DNA from: CAZTDU01 sp964617355
Lineage (GTDB): Bacteria > Pseudomonadota > Gammaproteobacteria > Burkholderiales > SG8-39
DNA: 64,000 bases
Direction of reading: 5' to 3'
NCBI GenBank assembly: GCA_964617355.1
Contig: CAZTXP010000037.1
Coordinates: 7,055 to 71,054 of the forward strand
How positions within the stretch are numbered: position 1 is the first letter of the stretch; each line of letters starts with the position of its first letter. Shown here one piece after another: positions 1-6,332 of this stretch. The position numbers were made by a program, and so were the translations under genes. The notes beneath the pieces were generated by a model. It was not told the origin of the DNA. It made no database searches and saw nothing but the letters and a program-made list of their open reading frames with translations.

Positions 1-382
1 CCATCATCAGCATCCACGCCGCCGAGCGCACCGCGTTGCCGAGGAGCAGCGGCAGCACCGTGAGGATGATCAGCAGCCCGCGCAGCCGCTGCGATTCCAG
101 CCGCGTGATGTAGTAGGCGACCGGGAACGCGAGCAGCATCACGATCACGGTCGACAGCGCGGCGATGCCGGCGGTGGTACCGAGGACGTTCTGGTAGAAC
201 GGGTCGGTCACCGCCTTCACGTAGTTCTCGGGCGTCAGCACGCCCAGCATCAGCTTGATCGGGTCGTAGCGATCGAAGCTGTAGCGCAGGATCAGGGCGA
301 GCGGCGCGAGCAGGAACGCGGCGACGAGCAGGAACGCCGGCGCCACCAGCGCCGGCCCTCCCCAGCCGCGTTTCTCCTGCAT
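1..382 (-). CDS. ABC transporter permease, PotB-like (3' part lies outside window)
   Basis: Inner-membrane permease of an ABC importer, truncated by the window edge; about 127 N-terminal residues are visible. The reading begins MQEKRGWGG, followed by one strongly hydrophobic segment (residues about 9-32). A periplasmic stretch then contains FDRYDP and ENYVKAV, and a second membrane segment and the start of a third follow. This layout is typical of the spermidine/putrescine (PotB) branch of binding-protein-dependent permeases. It lies 27 bp downstream of a PotD-like binding protein on the same strand, so it is very likely its partner. The ATPase is not in view. The substrate is not shown by the sequence; polyamine, betaine or a related amine is an inference from family and neighbours. 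Confidence 0.85.
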   Translation of the reverse strand, partial: MQEKRGWGGPALVAPAFLLVAAFLLAPLALILRYSFDRYDPIKLMLGVLTPENYVKAVTDPFYQNVLGTTAGIAALSTVIVMLLAFPVAYYITRLESQRLRGLLIILTVLPLLLGNAVRSAAWMLMM

Positions 383-409
383 GCCGTCCCCGTCCCTACG
401 CCCGCGCGC

Positions 410-1444
410 TCACGCGAGGAAGTTCTTCTTCCACCAGTCGAGCCAGGCGGTCAGGTTCTTCGCCCAGTAGTCGTTGTCGGCGTAGTGCAGCTTCGCGCTC
501 TGCTCCGGCGTGTACGCGATCTTCTTGCCGACGTCGCCCGACAGGTTCACCGCGGTGATCGGCGGCGTGTAGAAGTTGTCCGCGCAGAGCGAGACCAGCT
601 GGGTCGGATCGAGCAGCGCGTTCAGGTAGGTGTACGCGCCGTCCTTGTTGGCCGCGCGCCGCGGCATCACGGCACCGAATACCTGGTAGATCGCGCCTTC
701 CTTCGGATACGCCGTGAGCACCTTGGTGCCGTCCTTGGCGAACTGCAGGCCGCGCGCCCGGTAGTTCGCCATGATCCAGATCTCCTCGCTCTGCAGCGCA
801 GCCTGCGCCTGCTGGTGCGCCGGGTAGACCTTGGGCTGCACGGCCTTCTTCCACTCGAGCAGCATCTTCTGCGCGCCGGCGAAGTCGTTCATCTTGCCCG
901 AGGCGACGATGCTCGCGGTCTGCATCGCGTTGCCGTAGTTCTGGTCCATCACGCCGACCTTGCCGGCGTACTTGGGATTCCACATGTCCGCGTACGCGGT
1001 GACCGGGTCCTTGATCTTCTCGGGGTTGTAGACCAGCTCCCAGCCCGACCACAGCCACGGCAGGAAGAACGGCCGCTTCATGCCCTGCACCATCGTCGCG
1101 GCGTTCGGGATCTTCGAGTAGTCGAGCGTCTCGAGCGCCTCGTTCACGTGCAGCGTGTAGGCCTCGGCCTCGCCCAGGTGGGCGATGTCCACAGTGCCGC
1201 GCGGCAGGCGCTTCTCGGCGATGATCTTGGTGAGCCGCGGCGGCTGCTCGCCGAGTTCGCGCTGGATGGTCCAGCCCTTGGCCTCCAGCAGCGGCGCCTC
1301 GATGTGCTTCACCGTGCGGCCGTTCCAGTCTCCGCCCCAGTTCATCACCGCGATGGTCTTCGATTGCGCGACGGCCGGGCGGATGCCCAGCATGCCCGCG
1401 CCCGCTGCCGCGAGCCCTGCACCGACGAATTGCCTGCGTTTCAT
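410..1444 (-). CDS. ABC transporter substrate-binding protein, PotD/extracellular family 1
   Basis: Periplasmic solute receptor of 344 aa that feeds the permease just downstream. The N-terminus has twin arginines (MKRRQFVGAG), a hydrophobic core and an AVAQ cleavage site near residue 27, so export by Tat is likely. The mature part starts with IAVMNWGGDWNG and contains the alternating alpha/beta pattern of PotD-like receptors, with WSGWELVYNPEKI near the middle. Length is normal for the family. It follows the M19-like gene by 25 bp and looks co-transcribed with it and with a Bug receptor upstream. The ligand cannot be read from the sequence; a small cationic amine is plausible because of the adjacent sarcosine oxidase operon. 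Confidence 0.88.
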   Translation of the reverse strand: MKRRQFVGAGLAAAGAGMLGIRPAVAQSKTIAVMNWGGDWNGRTVKHIEAPLLEAKGWTIQRELGEQPPRLTKIIAEKRLPRGTVDIAHLGEAEAYTLHVNEALETLDYSKIPNAATMVQGMKRPFFLPWLWSGWELVYNPEKIKDPVTAYADMWNPKYAGKVGVMDQNYGNAMQTASIVASGKMNDFAGAQKMLLEWKKAVQPKVYPAHQQAQAALQSEEIWIMANYRARGLQFAKDGTKVLTAYPKEGAIYQVFGAVMPRRAANKDGAYTYLNALLDPTQLVSLCADNFYTPPITAVNLSGDVGKKIAYTPEQSAKLHYADNDYWAKNLTAWLDWWKKNFLA

Positions 1445-1469
1445 GGGATTGCCTCCGTGAAAGGGACGG

Positions 1470-2483
1470 TTACTTCCAGACCTGGGAACAGACTCGGTGG
1501 AAATTCCCCCCGAGGATGCCGCGCACGGCCTCGTCGGGGTAGTTCTTGCGGCACATCAGCTCGGCGAGATCCTCGACCTGCTCGGGCTGCACGAACTTCG
1601 TGTGGCGGTTCGGCCGGCCCTGGTTGTCGGGCCAGGCGTCCGGATTGTCGTCGACGTACTTCCAGAATCCGGCCACGTCCTTCACGTAGTCGAGGCCGAT
1701 GCCGGCGTGCTTCGCGCCGACCAGGTTCACGATGTGGTCGAGGTGGCGGAACATGGTCTCGCTCTTCGCCTCGACGTCGTCGAGGAACTCGCCCAGCCCG
1801 TTGACGCCGATCACGCCGCCGGTCTCGGCGCACTTCCTGATCTGGTCGTCGCGGATGTTGCGGTAGTGCGGGAACACCGCATGCGCGTTGCAGTGCGAGA
1901 AGATGCACGGCGCGGTGCTGGCCTCCATCGCCTCCATGGAAGTGCGGTACCCCGTGTGCGTGCCGTCCACCAGCATGCCGACCCGGTTCATCTCGCGGAT
2001 CATCGTCAGGCCGAAGCGCGACAGGCCGGCGTCGGTGCGCTCGGCGCAGCCATCGCCCACGAGGTTCTTCTGGTTGTAGGCCATCAGCATGTGGCGCACG
2101 CCCAGCCGATAGAAGACCTCCACCAGTCCGACGTCGTTGGCGAGCACGTTGGTGCCCTGGAAGTTCAGCGTGATCGCGAGCTGGCCGGCCTTGCGTGCCG
2201 CATCGACGTCGTCGATCGTGCGCACGAACCGGTAGAGCTCCGGGTGCTTCGCGCAGACGGCGTACACCTTGCCGATGCTGCCGAGTGCGGTCTCGGGGCC
2301 GAAGGTCTTGTCGCCGCCGATGGTAAGCGACACCAGCCCGAACCCGGCCTTGCGAAAGCGCGGCAGCGTGATGCCGTCGGTGGCGTGCTGCAGGCCATAC
2401 GGAACGGTCATGTCCCAGACGAGCGAGGAGCGGTACAGCTCCCGGGCGCGCGCGCCGATCTCGAGGGTCGGGCCGTGCTGCAT
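1470..2483 (-). CDS. M19 (membrane dipeptidase) family protein with altered metal site
   Basis: A 337-aa protein of the renal-dipeptidase (M19) TIM-barrel family. The start MQHGPTLEIG is chosen because it overlaps the upstream stop by one base and the longer frame reads as nonsense. Family blocks visible are FYRLGVRHMLMAYNQKN, LVDGTHTG (His), FSHCNAH (His), HYRNIRDD and GIGLDYVKDV. The N-terminal HxD metal pair is replaced (DMTVPY), and the bridging Glu appears as Gln (NFQGTN). No signal peptide is seen, so it is probably cytoplasmic. M19-like genes also occur with glycine betaine/sarcosine catabolism in Pseudomonas, which fits the sox operon nearby. It may not be a peptidase; the true substrate is unknown. 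Confidence 0.85.
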   Translation of the reverse strand: MQHGPTLEIGARARELYRSSLVWDMTVPYGLQHATDGITLPRFRKAGFGLVSLTIGGDKTFGPETALGSIGKVYAVCAKHPELYRFVRTIDDVDAARKAGQLAITLNFQGTNVLANDVGLVEVFYRLGVRHMLMAYNQKNLVGDGCAERTDAGLSRFGLTMIREMNRVGMLVDGTHTGYRTSMEAMEASTAPCIFSHCNAHAVFPHYRNIRDDQIRKCAETGGVIGVNGLGEFLDDVEAKSETMFRHLDHIVNLVGAKHAGIGLDYVKDVAGFWKYVDDNPDAWPDNQGRPNRHTKFVQPEQVEDLAELMCRKNYPDEAVRGILGGNFHRVCSQVWK

Positions 2484-3463
2484 CAGGGTTGCTCCAGCCG
2501 GATGCCGCGCGAGCGCACCACGCGCCCGAAGCGCTCGTACTCGGCGCGCATGAACTCGGCGAACTCCGCCGGCGTGCCGCCCGACACCTCCCAGCCGAAG
2601 GCCGAGATCTTCTGGTGCACCTCGGTATCCTTCGCGAGGATCGCCGAGATCTCGCGCGACAGGCGCTCGCGCACCGCCGCCGGCACGCCGGCCGGCGCGA
2701 CGATGCCGTACCACGAGCCGCCCTCGGCGCCCTTCAGGCCGAGCTCGGCGTAGGTCGGCACGTCGGGGATCCAGCGCGCGGCGCGCTGCGCGCCGCCGTA
2801 GGCGAGCACCTTCGCGCGGCCGTCCTTCTGCATCGCGGCGGCATTGATCGGGCTCGACACGATGAGATTCACCTGTCCGCCGAGGAAGGCGCTCGACGCC
2901 GGCGCCGCGCCCTGGAAGGGCACGTGCAAGAGGTCGGTGCCGGTGGCGGTCTCGAAAAGCGCCACGGCGACGTGCGCCGTGCTGCCGATGCCCCAGGTGC
3001 CGTAGGTGACCCGGTTCGGCTCGCGCTTCGCGGCGGCGACGAGATCGGCGACGCTAGCCACCTGCAGGTCCGGGCGCGCGAGCAGCGCGAACCAGACGGT
3101 GCCGACCAGCGTGATCGGCTCGAAGCCCTTCTGCGCGTCGTAGGGCAGGCTGCGGTAGACGTGCGGGTTGATCGAGTGCGTGTCCGCGGTGGCCATCAGC
3201 AGCGTGTAGCCGTCCGGCGCCGCCTTCGCCGCCTGCTGCGTGCCGATGATGCCGTTCGCGCCCGCGCGGTTCTCGACCGCGACCGGCTGGCCCAGGCGCT
3301 TCGCGAGTTGCTCCGCCACGAGGCGCGTGGCCGAATCGGTGGCCGCGCCCGGCGGCCAGGCGACCAGGATGCGCAGCGGCTTCTCCGGGTACTGCGCCAG
3401 CGACGGCAGCGCGGCGGCCAGCAAGGCCAGCAGTGCGATGAGTCGGGTCACTCGTGCGCGCAT
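2483..3463 (-). CDS. Bug-family tripartite tricarboxylate transporter substrate-binding protein
   Basis: Periplasmic receptor of 326 aa. The start MRARVTRLI is preceded by AAAGGAAC, a good ribosome binding site. A signal peptide ends near ALPSLAQ (about residue 24), followed by the Bug signature YPEKPLRILVAWPPG. Further family blocks are VENRAGANG, AKAAPDGYTLL and the ligand-loop region GTWGIGSTAHVA. Such receptors bind carboxylates, amino acids or other small organic acids and are often orphan in Burkholderiales; no TctA/TctB membrane genes are nearby. It is first in an operon with the M19-like protein and ABC genes. A TGTCGC-N8-AA motif lies about 70 bp upstream of its start, suggesting control by the adjacent AraC-type regulator. 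Confidence 0.92.
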   Translation of the reverse strand: MRARVTRLIALLALLAAALPSLAQYPEKPLRILVAWPPGAATDSATRLVAEQLAKRLGQPVAVENRAGANGIIGTQQAAKAAPDGYTLLMATADTHSINPHVYRSLPYDAQKGFEPITLVGTVWFALLARPDLQVASVADLVAAAKREPNRVTYGTWGIGSTAHVAVALFETATGTDLLHVPFQGAAPASSAFLGGQVNLIVSSPINAAAMQKDGRAKVLAYGGAQRAARWIPDVPTYAELGLKGAEGGSWYGIVAPAGVPAAVRERLSREISAILAKDTEVHQKISAFGWEVSGGTPAEFAEFMRAEYERFGRVVRSRGIRLEQP

Positions 3464-3533
3464 GAGTTCCTTTCGAGTCTCGCCCGGAGCGGCGGACCAG
3501 CACCGCAGCTTATCCAAAGCCCCCGCGCGAAAG

Positions 3534-3549
3534 TTGCCGATATGCGACA
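3534..3549 (-). promoter_or_regulatory. Putative regulator half-site TGTCGC-N8-AA upstream of Bug receptor
   Basis: On the minus strand the sequence reads TGTCGC, eight bases, then AA. This is the half-site form known for Pseudomonas ArgR, an AraC protein of the same GATase1-AraC class as the regulator encoded next door. It lies about 71 bp upstream of the receptor start, where an activator could touch a promoter; a GGATAAG -10-like string follows. The match to the regulator is inference. Confidence 0.4.
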
Positions 3550-3632
3550 CGCTTCTGCATTTTTGCGAAGCCGCACCGCGACGGCGCGAACTGCACCTCG
3601 GCGGGGCGGGCGGGCACGGACGCGCGGGGCGC

Positions 3633-4700
3633 TCAGGCCCTGGCGCGAGGCGCGCCGCGACGGGCCGGCGCCGGACGCTGGGCGTGGCGCGACGCGCGCC
3701 GCGCCGCCGACGGCGTCTCGCGGAAGCGCTGCGCGAACGCGCGCGAGAAGTGCGAGCAGTCGCCGAAGCCGCACTCCAGGCCGATGCTCGTGACCGGCAG
3801 GTCGGTATGCTCCAGCATCCACTTGGCGCGCGCGAGGCGCAGGTGCAGCCGGTAGTCGCGCGGCGTGAGGCCGACGTCGGCGACGAAGCGCCGCTCCAGC
3901 TGCCGCGGGCTGATGCCGAGCTGCCCCGCGACGCCCGCGAGCGAATCCGCCTGCCCGAGCTTCTGTTCGATCAGCAGCATCGCTCGGCGCACCAAGCCAT
4001 CCGTCGCCTGCCGCGTGACTACCGATTCGGGCTGGGGCGTATTGGAGGGCAGCGGCTGGTCCTCGATCAGGATGCGCAGGCTCTTCGCGGCCAGCGCGCG
4101 CCCGCAGTGGCGCTCGATCAGGTGCGCCGCGAGGTGCACCACGCTCGTGCCGCCAGCGCAGGTCATGCGATCGCCGTCGACCACGAACATGCGGTTGGAC
4201 GCGAGACGCAGCGCCGGGAACTCGGCCTCGAAGTCCTCGCGATGGAACCAGCTCACGCACACGAGGTACCCGTCGAGCAGACCCGCGCGCGCCAGCACGA
4301 AGGAGCCGGTGCACAGGCCGACGAGCCCGACGCCGGCGCGCGCCGCCGCGCGCAGGAAGGCCTGCGTGCCCGGCAATACCTTCTGGCCGCCGTGCAGCAG
4401 GCCTCCGACGACCACTATGTAGTCGAAGCGCGAAGGATCTTCCATCGGAGACCAGGGCTTCACCGCCGCGCCGCAGCTCGAGGCCACAGGCGCGTGCGCG
4501 TCGCCGAGCACCGCCCATTCGCATTCCAGCGGCCGGCTGCGATCGCCCTCGTCGGCGGCGAGGCGCAGCGCGTCGACGAAGCCGGCGAACGCGGTGAGCG
4601 TGAACGACGGCGTCAGCACGAAGCCGACGCGCAGCTTCGGCGTCGCCGCCTGCGGCGGCGGCGTCGGGCGGGGCGTCCTGGAGGGCTTGCGCAGGCTCAT
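3633..4700 (-). CDS. GlxA/GbdR-like transcriptional regulator (GATase1 + AraC HTH)
   Basis: Cytoplasmic DNA-binding regulator of 355 aa, started at MSLRKPSRTP because the conserved fold begins at LRVGFVLTPSFTL. The N-terminal half is a DJ-1/PfpI (class I amidotransferase-like) domain with YIVVVGGLL and the nucleophile-elbow-like GLCTGSFVLARAG. The C-terminal half is an AraC HTH pair containing LGISPRQLERRF and GFGDCSHFSRAFAQRF. It is divergent from soxBDAG (88 bp apart), and this arrangement is the main clue to function. Pseudomonas GbdR, SouR and related proteins of this architecture sense glycine betaine, dimethylglycine or sarcosine and activate their catabolism. The effector here is inferred, not seen. 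Confidence 0.9.
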   Translation of the reverse strand: MSLRKPSRTPRPTPPPQAATPKLRVGFVLTPSFTLTAFAGFVDALRLAADEGDRSRPLECEWAVLGDAHAPVASSCGAAVKPWSPMEDPSRFDYIVVVGGLLHGGQKVLPGTQAFLRAAARAGVGLVGLCTGSFVLARAGLLDGYLVCVSWFHREDFEAEFPALRLASNRMFVVDGDRMTCAGGTSVVHLAAHLIERHCGRALAAKSLRILIEDQPLPSNTPQPESVVTRQATDGLVRRAMLLIEQKLGQADSLAGVAGQLGISPRQLERRFVADVGLTPRDYRLHLRLARAKWMLEHTDLPVTSIGLECGFGDCSHFSRAFAQRFRETPSAARRASRHAQRPAPARRGAPRARA

Positions 4701-4726
4701 GGGGCTGACGGATAGATTAAAGAGAA

Positions 4727-4773
4727 TGTCGCAGAAATCAAAGTACCCGGGGGAGCCTGTGTCTAGCATCCAA
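4727..4773 (+). promoter_or_regulatory. Putative regulator sites in the glxA-like/soxB intergenic region
   Basis: The 88-bp divergent region holds a perfect TGTCGC-N8-AA at 4727-4742. A looser copy TGTGTC-N8-AA lies at 4758-4773, on the same strand and 31 bp (about three helical turns) further on. The first is the same motif found upstream of the Bug receptor. The second lies only 15 bp before the soxB start, so the exact promoter position is unclear. Confidence 0.4.
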
Positions 4774-4788
4774 CGCTCCGGACCCCGC

Positions 4789-6039
4789 ATGGAACGCTTC
4801 TCCGTCTTCAGCCTGTTGCGCCACGCGATGAGCGGCCACCGCCAGTGGCCGCCGTTCTGGCGCGACCCGGCCCCGAAGCAGAAGTACGACGCCATCATCG
4901 TCGGCGGCGGCGGCCACGGCCTCGCCACCGCGTACTACCTCGCGAAGAACCACGGCCTCGCCAACATCGCGGTACTCGAGAAGGGCTGGATCGGCGGCGG
5001 CAACACCGGCCGCAACACCACGATCATCCGTTCCAACTACCTGTGGAACGAGAGCGGCGCGCTCTACGAGCATTCGCTGAAGCTGTGGGAGGGCCTCACC
5101 GAGGACCTCGGCATCAACCTGATGTTCAGCCAGCGCGGCGTGCTGAACCTCGCGCACAACCTCGGCGACGTGCGCGAGGCGGTGCGGCGCGTCGAGGCGA
5201 ACCGGCTGAACGGCATCGACGCCGAGTGGCTCACCCCCGAACAGGTGAAGGCCTTCTGCCCGATCGTCAACATCGACCGCGACGCGCGCTACCCGGTGCT
5301 CGGCGCGACCCTGCAGCGCCGCGGCGGCGTGGCGCGGCACGACACCGTGGCCTGGGGCTACGCGCGCGCGGCCGACGCGATGGGCGTGGACATCATCCAG
5401 AACTGCGAGGTCACCGGCATCCTGCGCGAGAACGGCGCGGTCACCGGCGTGCGCACCACGCGCGGCACGATCATGGCGCCGAAGGTCGGCGTGGTTGCCG
5501 CGGGCCACACCTCGGTGATCGCCTCGATGGCCGACGTGCGACTGCCGTTGCAGAGCCACCCGCTGCAAGCCCTCGTGTCCGAGCCGATCAAGCCGATCCA
5601 CCCCTGCGTGCTGATGTCGAACGCGGTGCACGTGTACCTCAGCCAGTCTGACAAGGGCGAGCTGGTGATCGGCGCCGGCATCGACGCGTTCAACTCGTAC
5701 AGCCAGCGCGGCTCGTTCCACATCATCGAGCACCAGATGGCGGCGCTGATCGAACTCTTCCCGATCGTCAGCCGCGTGCGCATGCTGCGCACCTGGGGCG
5801 GCATCGTGGACGTCTGCCCCGACGCCTCGCCCATCATCTCGAAGACGCCGGTGAAGGGCCTGTTCCTCAATTGCGGCTGGGGCACAGGCGGTTTCAAGGC
5901 CACGCCCGGCTCCGGCTGGGTGTTCGCGCACACCATCGCCACCGGCGAACCCCACCCGCTCAACGCGCCGTTCGCGCTGGAGCGCTTCTCGACCGGCGCG
6001 CTGATCGACGAACACGGCGCCGCCGCGGTGGCACACTGA
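4789..6039 (+). CDS. soxB: Heterotetrameric sarcosine oxidase beta subunit
   Basis: Catalytic flavin subunit (416 aa) that oxidatively demethylates sarcosine to glycine. The start MERFSVFSLLRHAMS matches the usual N-terminus of the family; an in-frame ATG 63 bp upstream gives an unusual extension and was rejected. The FAD-binding motif is IIVGGGGHGLATAYYLAK (about residues 35-52), followed by GGGNTGRNTTIIRSNYLW. His184 lies in GGVARHDTVAWGYARA, the histidine known to bind FMN covalently in this family. The C-terminal GCGWGTGGFKATPGSG motif is present. The length is standard. It is first gene of soxBDAG; its stop overlaps the soxD start by one base. Confidence 0.97.
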   Translation: MERFSVFSLLRHAMSGHRQWPPFWRDPAPKQKYDAIIVGGGGHGLATAYYLAKNHGLANIAVLEKGWIGGGNTGRNTTIIRSNYLWNESGALYEHSLKLWEGLTEDLGINLMFSQRGVLNLAHNLGDVREAVRRVEANRLNGIDAEWLTPEQVKAFCPIVNIDRDARYPVLGATLQRRGGVARHDTVAWGYARAADAMGVDIIQNCEVTGILRENGAVTGVRTTRGTIMAPKVGVVAAGHTSVIASMADVRLPLQSHPLQALVSEPIKPIHPCVLMSNAVHVYLSQSDKGELVIGAGIDAFNSYSQRGSFHIIEHQMAALIELFPIVSRVRMLRTWGGIVDVCPDASPIISKTPVKGLFLNCGWGTGGFKATPGSGWVFAHTIATGEPHPLNAPFALERFSTGALIDEHGAAAVAH

Positions 6040-6332
6040 TGTTGCGGATCCGTTGCCCGTGGTGCGGCGAGCGCGAGGAGGTTGAGTTCTCCTATGGCGG
6101 CCAGGCGCACATCGCCTATCCGAAGGACCCCGGCGCGCTCACCGACGACGAGTGGGCGCGCTTCGTCTTCCTGCGCGACAACCCCAAGGGCTGGTTCCGC
6201 GAGCGCTGGGTGCACTCGCAGGGCTGCCGACGCTGGTTCAACGCGCTGCGCCACACGGTGACGCACGAGATCGCCGCGACCTACAAGCCGGGTGAAGCTC
6301 ACCCCGAGGAACCCGCCGGAGGGAAGCCATGA
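6039..6332 (+). CDS. soxD: Sarcosine oxidase delta subunit
   Basis: Small zinc-binding subunit (97 aa) of the heterotetrameric enzyme. It starts at the ATG inside TGATG, directly coupled to soxB. The N-terminal knuckle RCPWCGEREEVEF and the later WVHSQGCRRWFNALRHTV supply the Cys/His ligands expected for the single zinc. The order B-D-A-G is the conserved order of the operon. The stop overlaps the soxA start by four bases (ATGA). Confidence 0.96.
   Translation: MLRIRCPWCGEREEVEFSYGGQAHIAYPKDPGALTDDEWARFVFLRDNPKGWFRERWVHSQGCRRWFNALRHTVTHEIAATYKPGEAHPEEPAGGKP

Noticed and set aside
4726..4788. Upstream ATG (4726) as soxB start
   Set aside because: It adds 21 residues not found in SoxB proteins, and the conserved N-terminus begins at the ATG at 4789.
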